This document shows, in pieces, positions 42,612 to 52,589 of a stretch of DNA of 64,000 nucleotides. Under the pieces are notes generated by a model. The model saw only the letters and a list, made by a program, of their open reading frames with translations. It was not told the DNA's origin and did no database searches. The DNA lies in the NCBI RefSeq assembly GCF_029338235.1, contig NZ_CP119785.1:2108001-2172000 (forward strand), given 5' to 3'. A program made the translations under genes and the position numbers. The DNA is from Haloarcula rara (GTDB lineage Archaea > Halobacteriota > Halobacteria > Halobacteriales > Haloarculaceae). Positions within the stretch are counted from its first letter, which is position 1. Every line of letters begins with the position of its first letter.

Positions 42612-43093
42612 AGCTCCCGGGTCAGTCCGTCGCGTAAGTCGCGCCCGAAGTAGTGGCCGACGACAGCCAGCACGAGCCCGACAGCGGCGGTGATGGCGAA
42701 CAGTCGCGTCCCGTTCAGGCCGGCAAGCACCTGCGGGAGCAGCGAGGTGACGACAGACAGACCAGCGAGCACGCCGCCGGCGACGGCCGTCTCGACGTAG
42801 CGGCGCTCGCGGTCCAGCAGTCCGTGGAGGAACGCGCCGACGGGGATGCCGGCGAAGGCCACGAACGGAATCATCGGGACGAGGCTCCCGAGCGTCATCC
42901 CGGCACCGACGGCGACAAAGGCGACAATCAGCGCCCGGACCGAAACGTAGCTGCCGCTGGATTCGGCGGCTGTGTCAGTGGCGTCCTCGGACAGTGACCC
43001 GAGTGTGGTGTCCGTCCCGTCGGTGGCGTCCGTCGCCACCGACTCTACGTCCGTCTCGGATTCGCGGGTTCGCTCCACCGTTCCGTCGGACAT
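42608..43093 (-). CDS. Haloarchaeal four-helix membrane protein, unknown function
   Basis: A 161-residue protein with a Ser/Thr/Asp-rich cytoplasmic N-terminus (1-48) and four predicted membrane helices (about 52-70, 73-92, 102-121 and 130-149). I recognise no catalytic or transport motif. A minus-strand TATA-like CATAAAAGAC (about 43120-43130) lies 27-37 bases before the ATG. The gene is divergent from gatD, with the 39-bp repeat cluster between them. Confidence 0.7.
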   Translation of the reverse strand: MSDGTVERTRESETDVESVATDATDGTDTTLGSLSEDATDTAAESSGSYVSVRALIVAFVAVGAGMTLGSLVPMIPFVAFAGIPVGAFLHGLLDRERRYVETAVAGGVLAGLSVVTSLLPQVLAGLNGTRLFAITAAVGLVLAVVGHYFGRDLRDGLTREL

Positions 43094-43119
43094 ACCGGTA
43101 CTCGGCTCGCTGGACGTAT

Positions 43120-43130
43120 GTCTTTTATGG
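43120..43130 (-). promoter_or_regulatory. TATA box of four-helix membrane protein gene
   Basis: On the minus strand CCATAAAAGAC sits about 27-37 bases upstream of the ATG at 43093. It is next to the 39-bp repeat cluster. Confidence 0.5.
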
Positions 43131-43153
43131 GCGCCGTCTGACGCGCGTCAGCC

Positions 43154-43263
43154 GCCGGGTGACGCCGGCAGCGGGGCAGCCGGCGTTCGACTGCCGGGTG
43201 ACGCCGGCAGCGGGGCAGCCGGCGTTCGACTGCCGGGTGACGCCGGCAGCGGGGCAGCCGGCG
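43154..43263. repeat. 39-bp GC-rich tandem repeat in divergent promoter region
   Basis: Copies start at 43154, 43193 and 43232 (the third is cut after about 32 bases). Each contains CGCCGGC-(9 bases)-GCCGGCG, a strong seven-pair hairpin. The cluster ends about 75 bases before the gatD ATG and begins about 60 bases from the other gene's start, so it could form stacked hairpins in either leader or act as a protein-binding array. Confidence 0.85.
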
Positions 43264-43336
43264 CTGCCTGCTCACGGACCGCCTGTCGCGAGGGCGAACG
43301 AGTGGGTTCAAGTCACGGCAGCCAGAACTGGCGGCT

Positions 43337-44584
43337 ATGAACGCAGGCGACCGGGTCCGTGTCGACCGCGCGGACCAGCGTTACGAGGGCGTTTTGCTCC
43401 CTTCGAGCACTGACGAGCACCTCGTGGTCAAGCTCGACGGGGGGTACAACGTGGGTATCGACCGCGACGAAGCGAGCGTCGACGTCCTCGAATCCGACGT
43501 CTACGACGTCGAGAGCGCACAGGACGAGGAGGGCACCTCCGAAATCGAGTTCGACGACGACCTCCCGACGGTGTCGCTCATCTCGACCGGCGGGACCATC
43601 GCCTCGACCGTCGACTACCGCACCGGCGCGGTGACGGCGCAGTTCGACGCCGAGGACGTCCTCCGGGCGGTGCCCGACCTCGCGGGGATGGCCAACTACC
43701 GCGGCCGCGTCGTCGCCAACATCCTCTCGGAGAACATGACGCCGGCGGTGTGGCAGGACCTCGCCCGCGCCGTCTACGACGAGATAGAGGCCGGTGCCGA
43801 CGGCGTCGTCGTCATGCACGGCACCGACACGATGCAGTTTACCGCCTCGGCGCTTTCCTTCATGCTCGAGACGCCGGTCCCCATCGTCTTTACGGGCAGC
43901 CAGCGCTCGGCGGACCGGCCCTCTTCGGACAACGTCATGAACGCCGTCTCGGCGGTCGAGGCGGCCACGAGCGACTGCGCCGAGGTGCTCGTCTGTATGC
44001 ACGCCGGGGAGTCCGACGACCGCTGTGCGCTCCACCGCGGGACCCGCGTGCGCAAGAACCACACCTCCCGCCGGGACGCCTTCGAGACGGTGGGCGCGGA
44101 GCCGCTGGGGACCGTCGACTACGACACCGACGGCGACAACGCGGTGTCGTTCCGCAGGGACTACCAGTCCCGGGGCGAGCAGGACCTGGCCCTGCACGAC
44201 GAGCTCGCGACCGACGTCGAACTCGTCAAGTTCACGCCGGGGATGGACACCGCTGTCCTCGAAGCCGCGGCCGACGGCAGCGACGGGCTCGTCATCGAGG
44301 GCACCGGGCTGGGCCACGTCAACACCGACTGGATATCCGTCGTCGAGGACCTCGATATCCCGGTCGTGATGACCAGCCAGTGCCTGGAGGGCCGAGTCTG
44401 TGACCGCGTCTACGACACCGGCCGGGACCTGCTCGACGCTGGCGTCATCGAGGGCGAGGACATGCTGCCCGGCACCGCCAAGGTCAAGCTGATGTGGGCG
44501 CTCGAAAACAGCGACGACGTGGCCAAGGCGATGGGGACGCCCCTTTCCGGGGAGATTCAGCAGCGCTCGACGCCGTGGCTGTAA
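43337..44584 (+). CDS. gatD: Glutamyl-tRNA(Gln) amidotransferase subunit D
   Basis: This 415-residue archaeal GatD, with GatE (not in this window), converts Glu-tRNA(Gln) to Gln-tRNA(Gln). The N-terminal 75 residues form a small beta domain (GDRVRVDRADQRYEGVLLPS). The L-asparaginase-like part follows, with VSLISTGGTIASTVDYRTGAV near residue 80 (catalytic Thr), VVMHGTDTMQFTASAL near 155 and KVKLMWALE at the end. The active-site threonines, Asp and Lys are all seen, so glutaminase activity that supplies ammonia is likely. It is full length and starts at ATG 43337. Confidence 0.96.
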   Translation: MNAGDRVRVDRADQRYEGVLLPSSTDEHLVVKLDGGYNVGIDRDEASVDVLESDVYDVESAQDEEGTSEIEFDDDLPTVSLISTGGTIASTVDYRTGAVTAQFDAEDVLRAVPDLAGMANYRGRVVANILSENMTPAVWQDLARAVYDEIEAGADGVVVMHGTDTMQFTASALSFMLETPVPIVFTGSQRSADRPSSDNVMNAVSAVEAATSDCAEVLVCMHAGESDDRCALHRGTRVRKNHTSRRDAFETVGAEPLGTVDYDTDGDNAVSFRRDYQSRGEQDLALHDELATDVELVKFTPGMDTAVLEAAADGSDGLVIEGTGLGHVNTDWISVVEDLDIPVVMTSQCLEGRVCDRVYDTGRDLLDAGVIEGEDMLPGTAKVKLMWALENSDDVAKAMGTPLSGEIQQRSTPWL

Positions 44585-44623
44585 GCGCTGTAGCTTTTTC
44601 TCGCTGGCCGTCGACCGTTCGAT

Positions 44624-45520
44624 ATGACGCCGACCGTCCGACAGGCCCGCCTCGACGACGCCGACGACGTCGTCGCGTTCGCAGAGCAGGTGTGGAACGA
44701 GCGCCACGACACGGTCGATTACGTCCCTGACGTGTTCGCCTCGTGGGTCGAGAGCGACGGCCCTGACCAGCACACCGTCGTCGCCGAGGTCGACGGCACT
44801 GCTGCCGGGCTCTGTCAGGCGGTCATGCTGACCGACCACGAGGCGTGGTTCCAGGGGATGCGCGTCGCCCCCGACCACCGCGGCGAGGGGCTGGGGCTGG
44901 CGATGGTCGAGCACTGTTTCGACTGGGCCCGCGAGCGCGGCGCGACGGTCGGGCGCAACATGGTCTTCTCCTGGAACGACGCCGGCCTCGGCCAGTCGGT
45001 CGCGGCGGGATTCGAGCCAGACACCGCCTTTCGGTTCGCTCATCCCGAGCCGCGCGCCGACGCAACGCCCGACGGTCCCGTGACGAACGACCCCGCCGCC
45101 GCCTGGAGCTACTGGACCGCGAGCGACGCCCGGACACACCTCTCGGGGCTGGCACTGGACCCCGACCGGGCCTGGGCGCTCTCGGAACTGACCCGCGACC
45201 GGCTCGATCGGCTGGCCGACGAGGCGGCCGTCTTCGCGGTCACGGCCGACGGCACGACCGGCATGGCCTGCCGAACCGGGACGAGGCCGGCGCCGTCGGG
45301 CGATGGGACGGTCGCCGAGTACGCCGTCGGCGCCTGGGACGACCGGGACGCCGCCATGGCGCTGTTCGACGCGATTCGGGCCGACGCCGGCGACCTCGGT
45401 GTCGAGGGGACGCGTGTCCTCGTCCCCGAGACGCCCCGCCACGTGGCCGAGGCCGCCGCTGTCCGGGCCGAACTGGCCGACTGGCCCGACTTCGTGCTCG
45501 CTGTCGACCTCACCCGCTGA
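44624..45520 (+). CDS. GNAT family N-acetyltransferase
   Basis: This 298-residue protein has an N-terminal GNAT domain (1-150) with the acetyl-CoA loop QGMRVAPDHRGEGLGLAMVEH (Arg/Gln-x-x-Gly-x-Gly pattern) near residue 75. A C-terminal part (about 160-298) resembles a second, degenerate acetyltransferase fold (GTVAEYAVGAWDDRDAA). Two-domain GNATs of this kind are frequent in haloarchaea, and their acceptor substrates are generally unknown. It lies 39 bases after gatD on the same strand, so co-transcription is possible. Confidence 0.85.
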   Translation: MTPTVRQARLDDADDVVAFAEQVWNERHDTVDYVPDVFASWVESDGPDQHTVVAEVDGTAAGLCQAVMLTDHEAWFQGMRVAPDHRGEGLGLAMVEHCFDWARERGATVGRNMVFSWNDAGLGQSVAAGFEPDTAFRFAHPEPRADATPDGPVTNDPAAAWSYWTASDARTHLSGLALDPDRAWALSELTRDRLDRLADEAAVFAVTADGTTGMACRTGTRPAPSGDGTVAEYAVGAWDDRDAAMALFDAIRADAGDLGVEGTRVLVPETPRHVAEAAAVRAELADWPDFVLAVDLTR

Positions 45521-45604
45521 GGGCACCTCAGAACCGTTCAGTCGTTATCAGAGCTTGTAATCCGCCACAGTACTCAAATGCGATACCGACCAATCACGGT
45601 GTAG

Positions 45605-47284
45605 ATGGCCCGCTTCGGCGTCTCGTCTGCCTTCCTCGCATACACGCTCACCTACGCGATCGCCACACTCGGCTGCGGTATCGCCCTCTTTCGCGCCCGC
45701 CGTGTCACCGACAGGGACACCCGACGGGGGCTCGTCGGGCTCCTGGCCGCAAGCGGTGGGTGGGCCGCCCTGGAACTGGCCTTTCTGGTCGCCCCGACGC
45801 CCGCGACGGCGTACGTGACGTATACCCTCAGCCTCGTCGTCGGATTGACGACCGTCGGGGCGTGGCTCTACTTCTGTTCGGCCTACACCGGCCGCTCGTT
45901 CCATCGGAATCAGTTCTACCGGCGCCTCTCGGTCGCCGTCTATCTCGGTATCGTCGCGGTGAAACTGACGAACCCGATTCACGGGCTGTACTTCGATACC
46001 GCCCTGGTCACGACGCCGTTCCCGCACATGACAATCAGGCACGAACTGTTCCACTGGGTCGTCGCCGGGCTCTCGTATGCCCTCGTCTCGGTCGGCATAT
46101 TCATGCTCTACGAGATGTTCCTCGACGCGGAGTTCGATACGAGACCGCTTGCAGCCCTCGTCGGTGTCACGGCAGTCCCGGTCGTGCTCGATATCGTCGG
46201 ATTCAGCACCGACTATCTCATCGACATCAACTACGAGCCCATCGGGGTCGCCGTCTTCGCCATCGGTGTCCTCTATGTCTACCAGTCCGAGTTCCTGACC
46301 GTCCAGCTGACCGACGGGGTCGAGGACCCGGTCATCTACCTCGACGGTGACGAAATCCGCAAGTACAACCGGATGGCCGAACGGCTCTTCCCTGAGCTTT
46401 CCGGCTCCACCGGTGATTCGCTCCCGTCGGTCGCCCCCGACGCCGCCGCCGCCCTCGAGAGCGACACCAAGATACTCGAACGGAGCCGGGACGGCGAGCC
46501 GGCGTACTACCTCGTCAGCGAGACCACGTTCGCACTCGGACAGGCCAGTATCGGCCGGCTCGTCGTCTTCACCGACGTGACCGAGACCGAGGGCCAGCGC
46601 CGGGAGCTGGTCCGGCAGAACGAGCAACTCGAGGGGTTCGCCGCCGCCATCAGACACGAACTGCTCAACACGCTACAGGTCGTCAGCGCCAGAGTCGATA
46701 TCGCCGGCAAGGCGCTCGACGACGGCGACGTGACCGCGGCCCGGGATTCGCTGCGCACCGCCTCGGGGACGACCGACAGGATGTCGTCCATCGTCGGGGA
46801 CCTCGCGACACTGGCCAGATACGGACAGACGGTCGAAGCGGCGGAGGTAGAACGTGTGGGACTCGCCGATATCGCCGGCGCGGCGTGGGAGCGAGCCGAC
46901 ACTGGGTCGATGGCGCTCTCGGTCGACGGCGACGCGACGCTTTCGGCCGACCCGGCGCGACTGCGGTCGCTGTTCGTCGACGCCTTCGATTTCGCGGCAC
47001 ACAACGACGCCACGATGGTGACCGTCCGCCCGACCGACGACGGGTTCACCATAACCGACGACGGAAACGGGGTGGGCGACAACGACCCGGACGAGTTCTT
47101 CGAGTACGGCAGCGCGATTCCGGACGCCGAGGCCGGGCTGGACCTGCCGAACCTCCGGATGCTGGCCGAGACGCACGGCTGGGACGCGACGCTCGATACG
47201 GCCTACCAGGACGGCATCAGAATCGTCGTCAGCGGGGTCACGACGCTCCGGGCCGAGTCCGACCAGCCCCCTACCCGCCACTGA
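45605..47284 (+). CDS. Sensor histidine kinase with 7TM N-terminus
   Basis: This 559-residue protein has an N-terminal seven-helix membrane domain of the histidine-kinase 7TM type (about 1-225), a short PAS-like region (230-330), a HisKA-like domain with the phospho-accepting His in FAAAIRHELLNTLQVV near residue 350, and a C-terminal HATPase domain. The N box of the ATPase domain is weak (AAHNDATMV), but the DDGNGVGDND and GLDLPNLRMLAETHG glycine-rich regions are present. It should be a membrane sensor of unknown signal; no response regulator is adjacent. The last 14 bases overlap the convergent SAMP gene. Confidence 0.85.
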   Translation: MARFGVSSAFLAYTLTYAIATLGCGIALFRARRVTDRDTRRGLVGLLAASGGWAALELAFLVAPTPATAYVTYTLSLVVGLTTVGAWLYFCSAYTGRSFHRNQFYRRLSVAVYLGIVAVKLTNPIHGLYFDTALVTTPFPHMTIRHELFHWVVAGLSYALVSVGIFMLYEMFLDAEFDTRPLAALVGVTAVPVVLDIVGFSTDYLIDINYEPIGVAVFAIGVLYVYQSEFLTVQLTDGVEDPVIYLDGDEIRKYNRMAERLFPELSGSTGDSLPSVAPDAAAALESDTKILERSRDGEPAYYLVSETTFALGQASIGRLVVFTDVTETEGQRRELVRQNEQLEGFAAAIRHELLNTLQVVSARVDIAGKALDDGDVTAARDSLRTASGTTDRMSSIVGDLATLARYGQTVEAAEVERVGLADIAGAAWERADTGSMALSVDGDATLSADPARLRSLFVDAFDFAAHNDATMVTVRPTDDGFTITDDGNGVGDNDPDEFFEYGSAIPDAEAGLDLPNLRMLAETHGWDATLDTAYQDGIRIVVSGVTTLRAESDQPPTRH

Positions 47285-47546
47285 CCGGCGGGAAGAGCGC
47301 GAGCTCGGCGTCCGCCCTCAGTTCCGTCGCCAGTCCCTGACGGGCGCTGAATGCGTCCTCGCCGTCGACCAGCAGGCGGATGTGGTCGGCCAGGTCGCCG
47401 TCCTCGAACACCTCCGCACGCAGTGCCGGCTCGGTCTCGACCAGCGCATCGAGTGCGTCCCCGACGGTCGCGCCGGGTTCGACGTCGACGCTGACCGTCT
47501 CGGCACCGGCGGCGTCGCGGAGGTGTGCGAACAGCTTCCACTCCAT
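47271..47546 (-). CDS. Ubiquitin-like SAMP / MoaD-family protein
   Basis: This 91-residue beta-grasp protein begins MEWKLFAHLRDAAGAETVSV and ends LALFPPVSGG with the diglycine needed for adenylation by an E1-like enzyme. In haloarchaea such proteins (SAMPs) act both in molybdopterin or tRNA sulfur transfer and as protein modifiers. Its length and end fit the SAMP1/MoaD type. The 3' end overlaps the convergent histidine kinase gene by 14 bases. Which function dominates cannot be told from sequence alone. Confidence 0.88.
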   Translation of the reverse strand: MEWKLFAHLRDAAGAETVSVDVEPGATVGDALDALVETEPALRAEVFEDGDLADHIRLLVDGEDAFSARQGLATELRADAELALFPPVSGG

Positions 47547-47596
47547 ACACGATGCCCGAGAGCGCCGCCCTTGAGGGTTGTGACACCGCCCAATGC

Positions 47597-48997
47597 TCAG
47601 CTCCGCGGTCCCTCGTCGGTGGCGCCGGTGTTCTCGCCGTCGGTCTCGCCGGGGGATTCGTCGCCGGTGGGCTCGTCGTCGCCCTCCGCGAGGAGGTCCC
47701 CGTCAGCTGGTTCATCGGCCGTCGGTTCGGTGTCGTCGCCGGTCCCGCTGGCGTCGTCTACCCCGTCGTCTTCGATTTCGTCCGTCTCGTCCGCCTCCTC
47801 GGACTCCGCAGCTTGCCGCTGTCGGTTCGCGGCCGTCTCGACCCGGCGGAGCGCCTCCGGCGTGGCGATGGCGTAGATGACGTCGCCGTCGTCGAGCACG
47901 CACTCGCGGGAGGGAATCGGCTCCGGCGGGCTGTCGGGCTGTGTGATGGCTGCGACGGTGACACCCAGCTCGCCGATGGGCGTCCCGGCGAGCTCGCTGC
48001 CGGCCGGGACCGTGATTGTCCCCATCGTCTCGTCGGCGGCCCGGAGCAGGGAGGCGAACTCCCGGTCCGGGCGGTCCTGGACGGGGAGCGTGACCAGCTT
48101 GTACTCTCTGGTCGGGTCGAGCTTGGGCGTGTCGGCCGCGTCGATAGCGACGGTCACCACGTCGCCCGCGACGCCGCGCAGCTCGCCGGTCAGCACGCGC
48201 TCGTGGGGGTCGGTGTCCCACACTTGCACGAGGTCGCCGGAGCTGGCGGCGTTGGCCGGGTCCGCCCGCACCGCGACGGCGTTGGTCGCCGGCGGGAGCG
48301 TCGGACCGATGCCGGCCGCTCGTGAGCCCACGGCGACGTAGTCGACGGTGCCGTCGTCGTCGAGTTCGAGGTCGACGTGGCCGACGCCGTAGTCGGTCTT
48401 GAGCCGGCTGACGAGCCGGTCGCGGAGTTCGGTCTTCGTCAGCCGCCGCGGGAAGAGAAAGCGCTTGCCGGCCAGCGACGCTTTGGTCTCTTCGGGCATC
48501 GGGTCGTAACCGACGATGTCGTCGATGTCGTCGGGCAGCTTCACTGAGGTGACCCGACCAACTGTCTGGACGATCTCACTCACGTCGGCGTCGACGGTGC
48601 GCCCGCCGGTCGCAGCAAAGAGGTCCGTCCCGACGGCGTCGCCGACCCGGATACCGACAGAGGAGCCCGCGGCCCCGAGCGCGAAGGCGCCGAGATTCGG
48701 GAGCACGTCGCTCGTCTGGAGGATGGCCGCTTCGGCCTGGGGGTCCGAGATGACGGCGCCGAGCGCGCCGGTCGCCCCGACGTACACCGAGACGACCGTC
48801 AGCCCGAAGAGCACGCCCAGTCCGGTCGGGACGCGCTCACGGACGTACCAGCGATACACCAGCGCGACGAGGCCCGCCGCGACCGCGGCGGCGAACCCGA
48901 CGCCGAGGAGCCACGCCGCGAGCAGTACCGGGTCCTCGGTGGTCGGATTGCTCTGGAGCGGGGCCGCCTGTAGCGCGACGAGCGCGTGGGCGCTCAT
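47597..48997 (-). CDS. Membrane protein with TrkA_C domains, second of pair
   Basis: The protein has 466 residues. Three predicted N-terminal membrane helices (about 24-48, 58-82 and 98-115) precede two cytoplasmic regions with TrkA_C-like features, the later one near residues 325-385 (ITVPAGSELAGTPIGELGVTVAAIT, CVLDDGDVIYAIATPEALRR). The C-terminal 75 residues are acidic and disordered. No NAD-binding TrkA_N domain and no K+ selectivity filter are seen. It is probably a regulator or subunit of ion transport. The gene overlaps the upstream paralogue by ATGA. Confidence 0.75.
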   Translation of the reverse strand: MSAHALVALQAAPLQSNPTTEDPVLLAAWLLGVGFAAAVAAGLVALVYRWYVRERVPTGLGVLFGLTVVSVYVGATGALGAVISDPQAEAAILQTSDVLPNLGAFALGAAGSSVGIRVGDAVGTDLFAATGGRTVDADVSEIVQTVGRVTSVKLPDDIDDIVGYDPMPEETKASLAGKRFLFPRRLTKTELRDRLVSRLKTDYGVGHVDLELDDDGTVDYVAVGSRAAGIGPTLPPATNAVAVRADPANAASSGDLVQVWDTDPHERVLTGELRGVAGDVVTVAIDAADTPKLDPTREYKLVTLPVQDRPDREFASLLRAADETMGTITVPAGSELAGTPIGELGVTVAAITQPDSPPEPIPSRECVLDDGDVIYAIATPEALRRVETAANRQRQAAESEEADETDEIEDDGVDDASGTGDDTEPTADEPADGDLLAEGDDEPTGDESPGETDGENTGATDEGPRS

Positions 48998-50220
48998 GCG
49001 ACCGCCTCCTCGAACGCGTCGAGTGCGTCCGTGGTTCCGACCACGTACAGCTCCTCGCCGGCGACGAGTTCGGTGTCGCCACGCGGTGCGAGGCGCCAGC
49101 CGCTGGGTTTCCGCACCGAAAGCACCGCGACGTCGTACTGCTCTCGGACCCGCGCCTCGCGGAGCGACTGGCCGTCGAGCTCGCTCTCGGCGTCGAGTGT
49201 CACCCGTCGGAACCGGTTGCCGGCCCGTCGCAGCAGGGAGATGAGTTCGTACTCGCGACGGGTCCCACGCGGTTCGACGACGACCTTCGCGCTTTCGGCC
49301 CGCAGGAGCGGGCCCGCGTCGGTCCGGGTCACCGCGACGGTGAGTCGACCCTCCCCGCCGGCGGTCGTCGGTGCCCGCACACCTGCCGGCGGCGCGTCGG
49401 CGTCGGCTACCGCCGACGTCTCGGTCGTCTCCACGGGGGTCGGTTCGTCCGTGTCCGTGGTTCGTGCGCTGACGACGGTTCCCCTGACCTCGGCGTCGGG
49501 AGTCAGCACCGTCACCTCGTCTTTGCGCCCGAGGCCGGTCGGGAGCAGGGCGTCGACCGACACCGCGTGGCGCCCGTCGCTGATTCGCTTCGAGAGCCCC
49601 GAAAAGGGCGGCGCGGCGGTGACACTCGCCCGGCCCTGCTCGTCGATGCTGACGGCGACGTCGCCGAGATCGAACTCCGTCTTCAGGCGCTCTTCCATGC
49701 GGGATTCGAGTTCACCGATGCGGAGGTCGACGGGGAACGTCCACTCGCCGCCCCGTATCTCGGCCCGCAGCGACTCGGGCAGGGGCGGATACCCCTCCAT
49801 GTCGGCCACGTCGCCGACCACGCCGATGCGGACCTCGTCGCGTCCACCGACCAGCTCCACCACGTCAGCCGACAGGCGCTTGTCCCGCAACCCCTGCAGG
49901 GAGAGCCGCTTCGGGAACTCGGCGCCCATCTTGTCCCCTTTGCTGTGGGCGTACAGCGACACCATCCCGACCAGCAGGATGGCGGTGACGACGCGCTCGG
50001 CGTTTGGCGCCGACGTGATCGACTGGTCGGCGAGTGCCAACAGTCCGCCGCTGACGCCCGCCAGCGCGATAGCCAGCACGACGACACCCAGGCCGGGGAT
50101 GGTCACCCCGGTGAAGTACTTGAACGCAAAGCCCAGGGCCCACGAGACCAGCGCCGGAACGACGCCGACGAGCAACCCCAGATAGATGCCGAGCAGAATC
50201 TCGACGGGGAGGGAAGCCAT
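48994..50220 (-). CDS. Membrane protein with TrkA_C domains, first of pair
   Basis: The 408-residue protein has three membrane helices within the first 100 residues (IYLGLLVGVVPALVSWALGF first). Cytoplasmic beta-alpha units follow, ending in a TrkA_C domain (about 335-408: LDAESELDGQSLREARVREQ, VLSVRKPSGWRLAPRGDTEL). The layout is the same as the next gene, with which it is translationally coupled, so the two products probably form a hetero-oligomer. The ATG at 50218-50220 gives the natural hydrophobic start; the frame continuing to 50856 is non-coding. The ligand is unknown; TrkA_C domains often bind nucleotides. Confidence 0.75.
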   Translation of the reverse strand: MASLPVEILLGIYLGLLVGVVPALVSWALGFAFKYFTGVTIPGLGVVVLAIALAGVSGGLLALADQSITSAPNAERVVTAILLVGMVSLYAHSKGDKMGAEFPKRLSLQGLRDKRLSADVVELVGGRDEVRIGVVGDVADMEGYPPLPESLRAEIRGGEWTFPVDLRIGELESRMEERLKTEFDLGDVAVSIDEQGRASVTAAPPFSGLSKRISDGRHAVSVDALLPTGLGRKDEVTVLTPDAEVRGTVVSARTTDTDEPTPVETTETSAVADADAPPAGVRAPTTAGGEGRLTVAVTRTDAGPLLRAESAKVVVEPRGTRREYELISLLRRAGNRFRRVTLDAESELDGQSLREARVREQYDVAVLSVRKPSGWRLAPRGDTELVAGEELYVVGTTDALDAFEEAVA

Positions 50221-50358
50221 GTGCCCACCGTACCGTTCCGGTAGTAAATCGTTTCCGGCGGGGTCCGTGCGGTGGCGCTGTGTGGCCGCCAGCGACTCAC
50301 CGCGCTCCCCGGGTTGTGTCGGCACAAACGGTTTGCCCGACCGCACGGATTGGCGTGT

Positions 50359-51102
50359 ATGGCTCGTGGCCGTGCTGTCGCCGTGGTCGCGCTGCTTCTG
50401 CTGGCGGGCTGCCAGGGGTTCGAGAGCGACGGCGGCGAGACGGTGACGCCCGCGACGGTCCCGACAGCTAGCGGCGAGGCCACGACCGACCCGGCGGCGA
50501 TAGCGGACCGACACCGGCAGGCACTCAGCAACCGGTCGTACACGACGACGGTGGCGCTGACCGTCGAGTACGAGAACGCCACGACGGCCCGGCTCATAGA
50601 CGAGTTCGCCGTCGGAAGTAACGGGGCCTACCGCTACCAGCGTCGGGTTCGCGACCCATACCCCCAGGCCGCGTCGAACTTCACCATCTGGCAGAACGGC
50701 TCGACGGAGTTCCGGCGGGAGACGGCCGAGAACGGGACGGCGACCGTGACGGTTAGCGACAGCGTCGGCTTCGAGGACGTCACGCTCTCGGGCTTTCTGC
50801 GGCGGGTACTGCGGGGCTTTGACTTGACCGCGGCGCGGGCAAACGGGCAGACACAACTCACCGGGGAGCAGACCGGGCCCCTGACCGTGCCGCTGCCGAC
50901 CGCTCTGCGCGACGGCCGCGACGGCACGCTCGAGGCGGAGCGACGCGACGGCATCGTCCGGTCGCTAACGGTCGACGCGCAGGCGGACCACCCCGATAGC
51001 GACCAGTCCGTGACCGTCCGGATGCGCGTTACTGTCAAGCGTGTCGGTCGGACCGACCCCGAACGGCCGGCGTGGGCCACCGAGTCGAACGCCAGTGGCT
51101 GA
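50359..51102 (+). CDS. Haloarchaeal lipoprotein (DUF7537-like)
   Basis: This 247-residue secreted lipoprotein has a signal sequence of 21 residues with lipobox LLLLAGC, the Cys being C18-C20 in MARGRAVAVVALLLLAGCQG. The mature protein starts with an acidic Thr-rich linker, then a beta-rich domain with YTTTVALTVEYENATT and several N-glycosylation-type sites. The ATG at 50359 is chosen because the in-frame region upstream to 50272 lacks signal-peptide features. Function unknown; similar lipoproteins in haloarchaea may bind lipids or act with cell-surface carriers. Confidence 0.8.
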   Translation: MARGRAVAVVALLLLAGCQGFESDGGETVTPATVPTASGEATTDPAAIADRHRQALSNRSYTTTVALTVEYENATTARLIDEFAVGSNGAYRYQRRVRDPYPQAASNFTIWQNGSTEFRRETAENGTATVTVSDSVGFEDVTLSGFLRRVLRGFDLTAARANGQTQLTGEQTGPLTVPLPTALRDGRDGTLEAERRDGIVRSLTVDAQADHPDSDQSVTVRMRVTVKRVGRTDPERPAWATESNASG

Positions 51103-51153
51103 TACCGGCCGCCGGGCTACGAGCGGTGGCAGCGAAAAAACGGTGGTGTCGCG

Positions 51154-51216
51154 AACTCGCTTCCGCGAGTTTCTGGATATTCTGACGGTTACGCCGTCAG
51201 CGCCCAGAAACTGGCC

Positions 51217-51231
<15 letters not shown>
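51154..51231 (-). terminator. Triple hairpin at the 3' end of icd
   Basis: Three hairpins lie in a row. AACTCGC-TTCC-GCGAGTT is at 51154-51171. CTGACGG-(5 bases)-CCGTCAG is at 51182-51200. CAGAAACTGGCC-TCA-GGCCAGTTTCTG, a perfect 12-pair stem, is at 51205-51231, with the icd stop codon as its three-base loop (plus-strand reading). They probably end icd transcription and may also stop the convergent lipoprotein transcript. Confidence 0.7.
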
Positions 51232-52479
<1,248 letters not shown>

Positions 52480-52589
52480 ATCGCGCCCCATGATAGTTGT
52501 CCCTAAAGGGTTGCCGCTTTCCTGCAAACTTGGTAACGTACACCACTCGAAGACGCGACAGTACTACCGGACCGCGTCGACCATCGCTT

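Noticed and set aside
43154-43263. CRISPR array or replication-origin iterons
   Set aside because: The repeats are directly contiguous without spacers, and no Orc1/Cdc6 or cas gene lies nearby. A promoter-region tandem repeat is the simpler reading.
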